The translations under genes and the position numbers were made by a program. From Venturia oleaginea (lineage: Eukaryota; Ascomycota; Dothideomycetes; Venturiales; Venturiaceae): 64,000 nt of DNA. Below are positions 38,613 through 50,165 of this stretch, in pieces (position 1 is the first letter of the stretch; the number at the start of each line of letters is the position of its first letter). Where the stretch lies: positions 620,001 to 684,000 of the forward strand of contig JABMLP010000017.1 in assembly GCA_013176395.1 (NCBI GenBank), given 5' to 3'. The notes below the pieces were generated by a model that searched no databases, was not told the origin of the DNA, and saw nothing but the letters and a program-made list of their open reading frames with translations.

Positions 38613-39420
38613 AGGACTCGCAAAGAATGGTTGGGTAACAAGAAGTTGTTGTTAGGACTGATGTGGAGTGGAATCCGTTGGGCGCACAAGAGGGGACTGG
38701 TGCAACCAGGTCAGTCCTAAGAGAGAATAGTACGTGCAGGAGTCACGTGATATTCCCACAGTTCCCACAGCACTTGGCATTGCCCACAGTGTGGGAAGTG
38801 TGGGAAGAGCCAAGAGGTGTGGGAATACACCTTGGCACCCAGAACCAGAAGGGTATATAGGGAGGACGTTGGACAGACTTTCCTTTCTCTCGGTGTGGTT
38901 ATCTCATGTTATGTTTCTCACATAGGAGCTTCTTCAACCTACTACAGTAACGACCTTTTACTTAGATACAATCAAGCACAAGTCATATGCACACGAAGCA
39001 AGCCCACCCCCAACCTTCATACTAACCGACAAGCGTTCAGGATTGATCTGAGGATCAAATCGGTTAGACGACAATTGAATTGGGAGATACATCGGACGGC
39101 TAGGATCTTGAGCCTCCAAAGAACCTGAGCAAGGGAAGGTACTTGAGGTAAGTACTTCCTGTTACGGATACTGTCACGTGGAACGTTTAGTGACATGTAT
39201 GGCGCGTTCCCTTTGTGATTAGTAAGTTGTTACACGGGATCGGAAGGATCATGTGAACGCTCGAGCCTTGGCAAAGCGAGCGCTCGACACGCTCGATGCG
39301 CTCGATTGCGAGCGCCACGAGCGCAGGATTTCTTAGGAGATGGATCTCTATATAAGGGAAGAGACTCTGCTCCCTCAGTGTCTCGTATCTTCACTCTCTA
39401 GTTACTTCGCTATTGCTTTT
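38613..39420 (+). repeat. Left arm of a long inverted repeat, proximal part
   Basis: Position x here matches position 90112-x on the other strand (50692-51499), nearly identically; several stretches of 60-100 codons translate identically in both arms. The arm has two LTR-like promoter signatures (GGGTATATAGGG near 38850 and CTATATAAGGG near 39348) and a GC-rich CGCTCGA-repeat hairpin (39260-39325). It is probably LTR sequence of the Gypsy family next to it. Confidence 0.9.
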
Positions 39421-39774
39421 CGTGCATACACATATTGAGCAATTGAGAGGCTTAAAATCAAGTAGATTTGAAGCAATTGGCAGGCCTTTCGGCAAAGCCG
39501 TGCGGCGGCAGGGTAGTACAGCAAGCTTGGCCTAGGAGCTAGGCCAAATGAGCTGTGCCATTCTGCCAGGCAATGCACGAAAAGAAGCCCAAGGAAAGGC
39601 CCAATTGTGAGGGAAGGAAGGTGACGAGGCCGGCAGCAAGGCTGAGGATACAACTGAGGGAGATTGAGTGAAATGAGTAGAAAAAAGAGAGTGTGTGTAT
39701 GTGATTGGGCTAGCGGCCAGGGTGGGTAAACGGCATTCGTACAATGTACGAAGTCGAAGGCTGCGCCAATCGAC

Positions 39775-40782
39775 TCAGATTGGCGGAGGTTGTGAAGCCG
39801 GCGGTGTAGGCAGGCCAGTAATGATGGGCAACTTGCCATTGACTGCCTGGTAGGCGAGGTGAACCATTCGCGCCGGGTCATCCCTAATGTACAAACGTGC
39901 AGAATCTGAGCGCCATCTGCCCATGATTTGAATGTCCTCGTACGAGATTCCACGCCTGGCCGCTGCCGAGGCAGCGCCTTTGCGAAAACTGTGTCCTGAA
40001 TAACCTGTTGTAGGCAACCCGGCGAGGTCCATTCGTGCGGTGAGAGCGCTGTTGACTTTAAGTTTGGTGCAGGCGCCTCGCACGTTAAAGAGAGGTGAGT
40101 TGGCAGGCTTAGGATCGATAGTAAAGAGGCGGCGGAGGGCTCGGATTGGGCAGGTAGCTGGTGAATGAGGTGAGGCTGCAAGGTAGACCGTAACACCTTC
40201 GTGATTAGCGTCGCTTTTGGAGCGTTTCAAATGGAGGGTTGCGTAAGAATCGTTGGGCGCAATGGTGACATCGCTGCGCAGGACTCGAGTCGATCTGAAA
40301 AGTAAGGCATTCTTAGTTTCCTTGTGTTCATAGCAGAGTTCCCCCATGCGGAACATGCCTGCAAAGGCTACTGTATGGGCAGCAGTAATGTTGACTTCAT
40401 CCTTGTCCATGCTGTCCGTAAAAGGTGCTGAGATCTGGTACAAAAGTTCAGGCGTAACGTCTTCTCGTTGGCGTTTGGTTCCATTAAACAGCCTCTTAAG
40501 GCCTTTGATAAGGCCCCGGAGGTGTTCGCTGCCGAAGTGGGAGGTTGAGAGGGATCTGTCGACGTGATATGCGCGGATGGCAGAGAGGTTAGAGTCGATT
40601 GTAGACGGCTTAACTTGTGTAATACCGTCAGTTCCAAAGCCTCTTCGCTCAATGTATCGCTCAATTGTGGTCTCAGTAGACGGCCAAGGCGGATGTCCAT
40701 CGATTGCGCAAGAGACTTCGTACGAGGTGACGGCGGTGCGGTAACCAGACTGGGTGTCTGCAGAGAGGCGACACCAAAGCAT
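39775..40782 (-). CDS. DIRS tyrosine recombinase
   Basis: 335 aa, uninterrupted. C-terminal catalytic domain shows the first Arg in FAGMFRMGELCY, the HxxR box as GHSFRKGAASAAARR, the conserved Trp in IMGRW and the Tyr nucleophile in ARLYI. The N-terminal SAM-like helical part (STIDSNLSAIRAYH...LRGLIKGLKR) is typical. It would integrate a circular cDNA. The start overlaps the RNase H frame by about 415 bp, an arrangement known from DIRS elements. Ends with a Pro-rich tail. Confidence 0.92.
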   Translation of the reverse strand: MLWCRLSADTQSGYRTAVTSYEVSCAIDGHPPWPSTETTIERYIERRGFGTDGITQVKPSTIDSNLSAIRAYHVDRSLSTSHFGSEHLRGLIKGLKRLFNGTKRQREDVTPELLYQISAPFTDSMDKDEVNITAAHTVAFAGMFRMGELCYEHKETKNALLFRSTRVLRSDVTIAPNDSYATLHLKRSKSDANHEGVTVYLAASPHSPATCPIRALRRLFTIDPKPANSPLFNVRGACTKLKVNSALTARMDLAGLPTTGYSGHSFRKGAASAAARRGISYEDIQIMGRWRSDSARLYIRDDPARMVHLAYQAVNGKLPIITGLPTPPASQPPPI

Positions 40783-42462
40783 CCTGATATAATTGGAGGT
40801 GTGACCCGGTCGGTCTTCGTTGATCTGGCGAATATACCAGATAGGAGGTTCGAAAGCGAGAGGTTCTGCCAGCCAGTTAAGTCAGCAATGGTGTCAATGT
40901 CAAGGCGAGAGAGAGCGTCAGCGAGGCGGTTATTCTGCGAAGAAATCCAGTGAGGTGTGAGCTTGACATCATGCTGGGCGGCTAGAAGCAGAAGTTGACG
41001 TAGAGGATCCATTGCCAAACCTCGAACTGAGTGGTTTTTGATTGCATAGAATGCCGTGGTGCTGTCTGTCATAATATGAACTTCTTTGTGCGACCATAAG
41101 GAAGCCCAGCATTGGAAGGACCTCAAGATCGCGTCTATCTCGTGATAGTTGATGTGAAAAGCAGGATGGTTGTGAGGGCAGGCGTAGGCATGTTGGGCAA
41201 GAGGCCACTTGTCATCTTCAGAGATGAAGTATGCGCCGGAGGCGAAAGATGAGGCATCTGAAAAGAGAGTGACTGCAGCGCGCTCATTATCTTCGAAGAA
41301 GTAGATTCCATTGAACTTGGTAAGAAGATCACGCCACCAAATGAGGTCTTGACGCGCCCCAGGCGAGAGAGATTGGCGTAGCGCCTTCGATCGATTGAAT
41401 GAAGCAGTGAAATCCCAGATTCTGCGTAGAAAGGCGCGGCCAAGGTGGACTACTGAAGAGCAGAATGAGTAGAATCCGGCAACAGATTCCATGTCGTATT
41501 TAGTGACTGAATTGGCTTTGAGCAGGGCCTCAGCAATAGCGATACCTTTGGTGATCTTTTTCGCTGGTAGGCGCGCTTCCATCTTGACCGTGTCAATCTC
41601 GAGGCCTAGGGTGACAACTGTGGTACCTTGTTCATCCTTCGAGTCATTCCTAGGAATGCCTAGTTCGTCAGTGATGAGCTTGTAGTCATCGGAGACCGAT
41701 CGAATAAGGTGGGTGGGCAGGCTGGGCAGAAGGTGGAAAGATCATAACGAAGTCATCTAAGTAATGCTTAACGCGCCATGAGAATTGGTGTTGTAGAATC
41801 CAATGAAAACCCTCAGCAAAGAGGTTGAACAGGAAGGGCGCCGTGCGGAGGCCAAATGGTAGGCAGTTTTCGGTGTAGAATAGGCCCCATTTCATGCCTA
41901 AGAGCCACCTTTGGTTGTAGGCAACTGGGATGTTCCTGAAGGCACTCTCAATGTCGCGTTTGATGAGAATGGAGCTTCTGCCCGTGAGGCGAATAGATGA
42001 CAGAATGCTGTCGAATCTAGTGTAATGAATGGCCGCCCGTGAGGCTGGAATGTGGTCGTTCACCGAATGGGTGCTAGGGTGAGAAAGATGATGAATTCTT
42101 CTCCAACCACCATCACCTTTTGGGACAAGGCCCAAGGGTGATGATATGAAGGGCGCGCTTCCATTATGAATAGAGATGCGGCCACGTATGAGGTCTTGCT
42201 GGACCTGGGTTTCAATGATATGAGGTGCCAGAGAAGCTGAGGCGAGATTTTTCGAATGTAGATGTTGGATAGGGCCATCATACCCAATCTGGACACCGTG
42301 TCTCAAAATGCCACCCAGAATATGAGGTAAGTTACCTGGATAACGCGCCAGGCGTGTTCTCCATGCTGAAGGCACGAAGGGGGAAGGTGAGTTGCGTAAG
42401 GAGGGTGTAGATGGGTCAAAGACCTTGAAGGAAAGTGTGGTGTTAGGCCTAGCCGGAGGCAA
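40368..42462 (-). pseudogene. DIRS reverse transcriptase - RNase H, one frameshift
   Basis: From the ATG at 42462: RT domains with LVPKGDGGWRRIHHLS, IKRDIESAFRNIPV, GLRTAPFLFNLF and the active site HYLDDF (YLDD rather than YxDD with Met/Val). The frame closes at 41686 but resumes one frame over (SDDYKLITDELGI), then RNase H (LFSDASSFASGAYF, INYHEIDAI, TDSTTAFYAIK, LADALSRLD). A single small indel between about 41690 and 41740 accounts for the break. Normal DIRS elements carry RT and RNase H as one protein. Confidence 0.88.
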
Positions 42463-42599
42463 CGTGCGAAAAGGATAAAAGGATATTGCATTTGGACGCA
42501 GCGGAAGCGATGAACTGGAATGTGAATAAGGTAGCTGAAGGCTAAGCGATTTCTGAGGTTTCAGCTGTCTGTTGGCAGGCTCAGATCGTAGCCGTGATG

Positions 42600-43945
42600 G
42601 CTACCTGTGTTCAAAGGCTGGATGTTTCTTATCGCAGCCTCTGCGCGAGCAGATATGGTCTCTCACACAAGTGTCCCAAGTGCAGCCCTTGTCTCTGGTG
42701 TTGTAATTCATGCAGACAACTCCCGCGATATTGTTGCTGCCGCCACGAGCGCTGGCGGCTCTGTTGGACAGGGAGCCTTTGACCATAGGAGCCTGAAGCA
42801 TCTGTCGTTCCCAGTTGAGGGGGACCTGCCAGTTGGAATCGAGAGTGACGCCTCGGACAATAGCTTCCTGATGCCAACGAAGCGCGAGGTGGAGGACACC
42901 TCCCTGCCAGACGTATGTGTCGTAATAGCTCATAATTTGGGCATGAAAGTCCATCATTGACACGATCAGGCGAGGGAACTTGGCTACATGGTAGTGACTT
43001 AAAACTCGCGTAGTTCAGGAAAGTTTGAGACCATATAGCTGGATCATTGCCAAAGTACTTCTCATCGACGTGAGTACGCCTGACAGTCCATTGATCGCCT
43101 GAGACGCCTAGGCGATCTTCTGGAGTATCCAGAATCTGTAAATTGAGCCTTAAGAGAGGTAGGTTCCTTGGGTCGAAGGTACCCTTCCAGATTTTCACCA
43201 ATTCCTTGCGTGGCAGATGAGGAAGAAGGTCCATTGCTGACTGAACTTCTGGAATAGAGACTAACTCACCAGCAGAGTCTTCAATCTCCATGATACCTCC
43301 AGGCCTGTTAACGACTGGAGGTGCTGGAGCGTTGGCAGCGGCCTCAGCTGTAGCAGTTCGAGCCCTAGCTTCTCTCAGGTGAAGTTGTACAAGTTCCCTA
43401 CGTTCCTCCTCAGTGTACATGATGCCTCCTAGGTTGGATTCCGGGCGCTTGCCGGAAGGACCGTCGACCATTGTAGAGGTTTCCTTCGGAGGTAGAGGTA
43501 GAGGTAGAGGTAGGGTGGTAGCTTTCGAAGCCGCTGGTTTGAGAGTTACAGCTTTAGGAGTTGCTGCTTGAGGCGTTCCTAAGAGATGATAGGCTATCTC
43601 GTCTGATGGAGACGGAAGGAGAGTCTCAGGTACGTCTGATTCGTCTGATTCGTCCTGTAATTGGTTTGTAGGACTCGCAAGAGCTGCCTCAATCTCCTCA
43701 GAGGTAGCAGCAGAAGGGCGGCGAGCCCGAGGTGTCTGACTGCGTAATCTAGCCGTAGCGTCGATAACTGGAGACCTTTGGATCCTGCTGGATCTCTGAA
43801 AGGGATTGGACGGCGCAATTTTGGCGACGTAGCAAGCTACTTTTGGTGAATAAGATCTGGAGATAGACGGGCAAATGAATTGGCTTGATTGGTCAAGAGA
43901 GGCGGTAAGGGTATCGATAAGATAAATGAATTGCCAATTGGACAA
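42600..43945 (-). pseudogene. DIRS Gag-like protein, one frameshift
   Basis: Low-complexity N-terminal half (Pro/Leu and Ser/Asp/Glu tracts, including a GGTAGA-repeat coding LPLPLPLP near 43495), then a structured capsid-like region (LLPHLPRKELVKIWKGTFDP). Near 42990 the sense shifts frame to MMDFHAQIMSYYDTYVWQGG and continues to a Cys/His cluster (CTWDTCVRDHICSRRGCDKKH), like the CCCH/CHC motifs at the end of DIRS Gag. It stops at 42601. Confidence 0.75.
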
Positions 43946-44144
43946 CTATGTTGGATATGCAAATGATGCGATACCACAATGATGACAGTCAAACCGGGAG
44001 TTTTAGCTATGAAACAATGAAAACAGCGAGAATCCCTAGTTATATATCCTGTCAGACTTGTTCTTCGGCTCACTGAGCCGTGCCGTGCGTCCAGATAGGG
44101 GTGAGGTGCAGAGGCGACATCCGAGCACGAAAAACCATCCATTT

Positions 44145-44277
44145 AGTTACTTAGCACAATTCACGACCCTTGTATCTTGCAAGCTTCGCTTCACTTGTTT
44201 GATACGATATTGTCGCCCCGGACCACTTGAACCCTACTGTAGGGATTAGCCCAATCCAGCTATATTACTTTGAGCCA
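44145..44277 (+). repeat. Left arm of the long inverted repeat, distal part
   Basis: Continues the arm after the DIRS insertion: x matches 94836-x (50559-50691). A handful of differences, mostly C/T or G/A. It ends at TTTGAGCCA, after which the two sides diverge. Confidence 0.88.
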
Positions 44278-44473
44278 TAGCCTCTGCGTAACATAGTGAA
44301 GATACCGCTTTATACAGTAGAGTTGACGAAGTGTCCAACAACCTATGTCTACGGTTTCATCCAAAGGTCAAGGGAAACGAAAAGAATCCGTTCCACCGTC
44401 GTCTCCACCGCCGCCGCCTCAAAGACAACGTACGGCAGGATCCGAGTCGGACTAAGACGAGTCTGAAGAAGAG

Positions 44474-45834
44474 ATGGCAACTCAAGCTACACCAAGCTCT
44501 TCAGGACGGAACGAATCCCACGACGATCGAAACAAAGCAAAGGTCAATCCACCCGAGGTGTTCAAGGGAGAACGCGGCAAACTCAAGACGTTCTTAACTC
44601 AAGCCAACCTTTACATGTACTGGAACAAATCCGAGTTCGACACTCAGGAAAAGAAAATCATGTTTGTTCTCAGTTACATGCGAGGAACTGCTTATGCTCT
44701 GTTCGAGGATCGCCTCAACGAGTATCTCTCGGATCCAATGGATTACCCCGGCAAACGACTCTTCAACCAATACGGCGAATTTCTCAAACAGATCAACATG
44801 ACGTTCGGCAACGTCGATGAGAAACGTATTGCGGAAAGAGAGCTCAAGGCTTTGAGACAGCATAAATCCGCAGCAGATTACTCCGCCCACTTCCAGCGCA
44901 TCGCTGCACACCTTAATTGGGGAAGTGAGGCCCTGCTCAGCCGATGCTATGATGGCCTAAGGAGGACATCAAGGATGAAATCAGTCGGAAAGAAGATCAG
45001 CCTCAGGACCTGTACTCGATGATTGAAACGTCAATCAAGATCGACAACCGCCTATTCGAAAGAAAACTTCAGAGGAAGGGAGTTAGTTCTTATCGAGGAC
45101 ATGGAAGCAACAGTCGTGCGAACACAGGTGTTCGACGAGTTGATCCATACGGACCACAGCTGATGGAGCTCGACAAGATTCAGAGCGCTCCACGTGGATC
45201 CAAGAAAGGCACAGGTCAGAAAGGAAAATGTTACAACTGTGGAAAGACAGGACATTATGCCAACAAATGTCGACAGCCCAAAAAGAACAACACTGGACGT
45301 TTCACGAATCAGGGACAACGATTCGGAAACTCACCCATCGGCTCAGGACACCTCAACGCCTTACAATCCAATGCGTCAGTACCGCCAATCCACAACGTAC
45401 TGAGCTGGACGGCTTGTTATGAGGACAACTGCAAGGTACACCTATCCGAGAAGCAGGGCTCCGGATACTACCCTCGGGATAGAGGAGGTTACCAAGGCAA
45501 CGGCAATGTCAAAGGACATCTCGCTATGATGAGTTCGTCATCTAGCTCACCCGGTCTTTATTGCACTCAGCTGGGATTGCCAAAACCAGAGTATGGCCCA
45601 AACCAATTCAGGGTTGGGAATACAATGGCTGCTGTCAAAGTCATCAGCAGATACCCAAGCATGAGAAAGAATCCGGAACACGATCTTACTGGAGGATTCC
45701 ATCGAACTGGTGCAAAGTCAAAGAATGCCCACTGTGGGAGCACAAGTCCGAGGAAGACCCAGGAGAACCAGATTGGGAATTCCACTGGGTTCACGAAAAG
45801 GAAGTCAACAATACGAACCTCAGGAAGATCATGA
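44474..45834 (+). pseudogene. Gypsy gag with zinc knuckle
   Basis: Starts MATQATPSSSGRNESH; capsid region FKGERGKLKTFLTQANLYM is typical of Retrotrans_gag. A frameshift near 45000 leads into the nucleocapsid with CYNCGKTGHYANKCRQ (CX2CX4HX4C) at 45230-45271. A Gln/Asn-rich linker follows. Confidence 0.88.
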
Positions 45835-46131
45835 AAATCCCAAACATCAGTGCAAATGCACAGCACGTCCACCACAGACACTTACCTATGAATTGGTGCG
45901 AGAATGAGGAATGCGATTTACCTCAGCACCAGGAAATGAAAGATCTTGGAGAAACACTCCAAGAGTTGCCAGCCATTTCCGGGAGTTGGTCTACACCAAA
46001 CGAAAACGAATCTCTACAGACTATGTCGGGCGACGACAGTGAGTCTACGGTAGAAGACAACTCCAACGAAGGAGAATCGAAGGAAGATCTAGAGTTTATG
46101 ACCTTCCGGCTCTCACGTTTGACACGAGACG

Positions 46132-46899
46132 TTGAACGAGCAATTGATCAGGACGTTTATCCAAATGCATGCCTTGACTTCACCTGCCCATACCATCCGA
46201 ATGGGGCAAGGAACCTTCGACACCTTGTCCGACGATTGGACATCGCAGTCAATACGAAGCAAACACGCAAATGGCATGAGAATTCGGGAAACGAGAGGAT
46301 CAACAGTAGAGAGGCCTCTGTTGAATCCTAATGAAGCGCCTCATTTTCTGAACAACCTTGGTACACCCAAGATGCTGGTCGAAGGAAAGATCGACAACGT
46401 ACCAGCATGGGCCTTCATCGACACCGGTGCCGATAGGAATCTTCTAAGCGAGAAATTGGTCGACGAATGGAAACTACCCGTACGGTCGAAACGGCATCCA
46501 TATCCACTAACTATCGCTGATGGAAGACCTGTCGACTCCAATAGAGGCATGCTAATTTACGAAGCAGACGTAACCTTGTGGATACAAGGGAGGAAAGAAC
46601 AGATTGTTCTAGACGTCACGAGTATTGGAAACTCGGATTTGATCTTTGGTCTGCCATGGCTTCGAACTCACAATCCGCATATCGACTGGGGAACATTGAC
46701 GCTCACGTTCCCAGACCAACGATATCCCGTGCAGGCTAGCATGCGCGCTAGAACACGGACAGCACAAAGACCTTTGCGGAAAAGGCCTACACACGTTGAA
46801 GTGGCACACTGCTATCGTTTTCAGACAGAGGAGGATAGGTCAGTATTCCAAATTCCCAATGAGTACCAGGAATTTGTGGAACTTTTTAAAGAGGAATAG
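46132..46899 (+). pseudogene. Gypsy aspartic protease
   Basis: Retropepsin active site AFIDTGADRNLLSEKL near 46420, second strand LIFGLPWLRTHNPHIDWG. Ends at a TAG (46897-46899) inside the linker to RT; a second TAG follows at about 46963. Confidence 0.88.
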
Positions 46900-48370
46900 A
46901 TCGAAGATTCTCTTCCACCACACCAACCATGGGATCAAGAGATCAAGCTTAAGAACAACGAATAGCCAAAGAAGTTCAAATTCTACCCGCTGCGCGAAGA
47001 TCAGCTTGAAACTCTTTGTGAATACATCGACGATTTCACGAAGAAAGGGTTCATCCTGGAGTCGAAGTCACCCGCCGGATATCCAGTTTTCTACGTACAC
47101 AAGCCCGATGGTTCTCTCGAATGATACACAGTGAAAAGATAAAGATTTAGGATTGCATGAGGTTCAAAATGAACCGGTGATCGAGCGATATTTATACAGA
47201 TTCGAGTGATCTGAAATCAAAACGAGGGTACGTGACTCTAACGGCCATATACAGCTGTATCATCTAACAGGTTCACAACGATTGTGTGTCGATTACCGAC
47301 ATCTGAATGAGATTTCAGAGAAGAATGCGTACACGCTGCCTTTAATCCAGGAGTTGAGGGACAGACTCCAAGGAGCCAGATGGTTCACGAAATTCGATAT
47401 TCCTGCGGCTTTTCATCGAATTAGGATTAAGGAAGGTGACGAGTGGAAGACAGCATTCCGCACTCGCCTTGGGCACTACGAATACCTTGTCATGCCCTTC
47501 GGTTTGACAAACGCCCCTGCGACGCTGCAAGCCTATATGAACAATGTGCTTTACGAGCACTTAGACAAGTTTGTGTCTGTTTATATGGATGATATTGTGG
47601 TTTACTCTCGAACGTTCGAAGAACACGTCAAACACGTTCGAACCGTTCTCCGCGCACTACAGAAATTTAACTTACGGCTAAAACCCTCGAAAAGCGAATT
47701 TCACAAGCAATGAATCAAGTTCGTTGGATGTTTTTTCTCTCAAGCTGGACTTGAGATTGACCCGGAAATTTACCAGAAGGTCCGCGATTGGCCAGTACCC
47801 TCGAACGTCAAAGGAGTACAGTCATTTCACGCCTTCGCGAATTATTATCGACAATTCATCGAAAGCTTTTCCGAAGTTGCAGAACCCCTCACGGATTGAT
47901 GAAGAAGGGGATTACCTTCGAATGGAACGAGCATGCGCAAAAGGCCTTTGACGCACTCAAGATACGGTTAACAACACCACCCATTCTGCAACTGTTTGAC
48001 TCAGAAAAACCAGCCACAGTCGAGGCGGATGCGTCCGATCGAGCCCTCGGAGCATGCCTCAGCCAACCCGATTCAGATGGAAAGCTTAGACCAGTAGCTT
48101 ACCACGCACGAAAATTCCTGAAAGCAGAAATCAACTACTCCACTTCAGACAAGGAACTCATGGCCATAGTTGATGCCTTCAAGCACTGAAAGCATTATCT
48201 TGAAGGAGCGAAACACAAGATTACCGTGTATTCCGATCACAAGAACCTGCGGAATTTCACGACGACAAAGGAATTGAATCGACGGCAACTAAGATGGTCA
48301 GAAGAACTGTCATCTTACAACTTCCATATTCTTTACAAGAAAGGAAAGGAAAACGTTAACGCCGATGCAT
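46900..48370 (+). pseudogene. Gypsy reverse transcriptase and RNase H
   Basis: RT: KKGFILESKSPAGYPVFYVHK, then after a 143-bp insertion LCVDYRHLNEISEKNAY, KFDIPAAFHRIRI, MPFGLTNAP and the active site VYMDDIVVYS. A TGA interrupts at 47711-47713, then a frameshift near 47890. RNase H: VEADASDRALGACLSQ, DKELMAIVDAFKH, a TGA at 48187-48189 where Trp is expected, then VYSDHKNL. Confidence 0.9.
47121..47263. mobile_element. 143-bp TIR-like insertion within Gypsy RT
   Basis: Sits between ...HKPDGSL and RLCVDYRHLN, which are adjacent in intact elements. Ends are ATGATACA...TGTATCAT (8-bp inverted). Flanks contain GGTTC on both sides (47110 and 47271), suggestive of a duplication, but the exact target duplication is unclear. 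Confidence 0.55.
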
Positions 48371-50165
48371 TAAGTCGACGAGAAGACTTCATGGCAGGAG
48401 AAAAAGAGAAAGTCGAACGCGCTTTGTTTCGACAGGAAGGTGATGCACTTGTGCACCAAGTCTCATCACTTCAGACAGGAAAGCCCTCTTATTGGCAAGA
48501 GGTCAGGAACGCGCAGCAAAAGGATCCAGATGTACAAGGCTACATTCAATCAGCAGATCAGAATACCCGTATTGAAGACGGATTGTTCCTCTTCAACAAC
48601 ATGGTATATCTTCCCACGAGCCTTAGGAAACAGTACATCCTACATCAACACGAATCTCCACTCAATGGTCATTGCCGACCAGAGATTGTCCTTTCACGAC
48701 TTCAGAATACCTTCTACTTCCCGCACATGCGACAGGAAGTTTTCAAGGAAATAGGAAAGTGTGTTCTTTGCAAGAAGGCCAAGTACGAACGACACAAACC
48801 CTACGGACTTCTCCAACCCAACAAGGCACCCGACGGTGCATGGAAGACCATATCGATGGACTTCGTTGGACCATTGCCACCTTCTCCGAATTTGGATAGT
48901 GTTTGTCACGGCGAGCATTGAACCAGACAGAATGAACTAAGATTCCATTTACTCAGTGTGATGAGAGAATATCAGATAGAGAGTAAGTAACTACGGGGCG
49001 CGCGAGTTGATGTTCCTCTCGCCACAGTGTAGCTGCGAAACGTTGTCATGTGACAAAGATGGCCACCATGCCATGCCGTCACAGTGTTCAATTTGAACAT
49101 ATCATGGTTGTGATAAATCGACTCACGAAGTACGCGATCTTTATCCCACTACCGAAAGGCTACGACACGCAATACTTGGCAGGAGTATTTGTGCGAGATG
49201 TCATCAGCAAGCATGGCATTCCTGATAGTATCATCTCAGATCGAGACAGCCTCTTTACCTCTCATTTTTGGAAAGAGATCTGTGAGATGTTAAAGATCAG
49301 AAGAAGCATATCGACAGCTTACCACCCTCAGACGGATGGACAAACAGAAAGAATGAATCAGACAATGGAACAGTACCTTCGCATCTACGTCGATGACGAT
49401 CAAAGCAATTGGGTATCGCTTTTACCTCTTGCAGCATTCGCTTATAATGCTACTGTTCAGGACACAATCAAGATGTCACCATTCTTTGCTAACTTTGGAC
49501 GAGAACCTCAATTCGAGATTGAGCAAGGAAACCTCTTATCCACAGAAGCAACCGTTCTTGCCTCTGAGTTGTCAAGGCTTCAGGATCAATTGAAGCATGA
49601 CATTACCTTCTTGAATATGCGCATGGCGATGCGTACGAATCAGAAGAGAACAGTGGGACCTGTTCTGAAGAAGAGGGATAAAGTTTACCTATGGCGACGC
49701 AATATCAAGACGAAGCGGCCAAGCGAAAAACTTGACTTCCGGAAGCTTGGTGCTTTCGAAATCGAAGAAGTCAAAGGTGCAGTCAACTACAAACTCAAGT
49801 TACCCAAGGGAATGAGAATACACCCAGTGTTCCATGTCTCCTTGCTTAAACCAGCACACCCAGACGCCCCGCTTGACGAAAAAACAATACTCCAAGGCGA
49901 CCGACTCGAGCCTGAGTATGAGGTCGAAACAGTTCTTGATCATGCTATTGTGCGACGTCAGCATAAGTATCTCATCAAGTGGAAAAACTATCCTACCTCT
50001 GAAAACACTTGGGAACCTATGTCGCACCTGAAGAACTCTCTCCAAGCTCTACAGGATTTCCATCGGAAACACCCAGAGCACTCCAGTCCACCATCCCTGA
50101 AGTCTCGGTCACCCCAAGCAGCGAGGCGAAGTCGAAGGAAGGATCCGCTAGGTCACCATCGGTGA
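48226..50165 (+). pseudogene. Gypsy integrase with C-terminal chromodomain
   Basis: H2C2 zinc-binding part HQHESPLNGHCRP...CVLCKKAK, core start ISMDFVGPLPPSP, interrupted by the solo LTR at 48904-49083, then VVINRLTKYAIFIPLPKGY, ISDRDSLFTSHFW and AYHPQTDGQTERMNQ with the catalytic Asp and Glu. A GPY/F-like region (PVFHVSLLKPAHP) precedes the chromodomain (EYEVETVLDHAIVRRQ, YLIKWKNYPTSENTWEP). Chromodomains target insertion to heterochromatin marks. Confidence 0.92.
48904..49083. mobile_element. Solo LTR C (180 bp) inside the Gypsy integrase
   Basis: TGTCACGGC...GCCGTCACA, flanked by GTGTT on both sides (48899-48903 and 49084-49088). Removing it and one duplication restores the integrase frame (PNLDSV to HIMVVINRLTKY), which fixes the borders. 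The ends resemble solo LTR B but the interiors differ. Confidence 0.85.

Larger units (their letters stand above)
39421..44144 (-). mobile_element. DIRS-type tyrosine-recombinase retrotransposon
   Basis: 4724 bp inserted within the left arm of the inverted repeat; the right arm preserves the empty site (CTTTTAGTTAC), so the borders are exact apart from a shared TTT. Minus strand order is gag (about 43945-42600), reverse transcriptase/RNase H (42462-40368) and tyrosine recombinase (40782-39775, overlapping RNase H in another frame). There is no protease or DDE integrase, as expected for the DIRS order. Terminal sequences share an inverted TTTTCGTGC (39417-39425 and 44125-44133). Gag and RT each carry one frameshift; the recombinase is open. 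Confidence 0.9.
44278..50165 (+). mobile_element. Ty3/Gypsy chromovirus relic
   Basis: Order gag - CCHC knuckle - protease - RT - RNase H - integrase (H2C2, DDE) - chromodomain, which is the fungal chromovirus group. Frameshifts and stops occur in gag, between protease and RT, after RT and in RNase H; two further insertions sit in RT (47121-47263) and integrase (48904-49083). It is flanked by inverted, not direct, long repeats, so its own LTR pair is rearranged. Confidence 0.9.

Noticed and set aside
38663..39128. Open frames of 65, 63 and 103 codons occurring identically in both inverted arms
   Set aside because: They are identical because the DNA arms are copies; no domain, and they overlap each other in different frames.
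38645..39230. GTTGT direct repeats around TGTTAGGACT... suggesting a further LTR in the left arm
   Set aside because: The sequence before the second GTTGT ends in AA rather than CA, so the LTR border is not supported.
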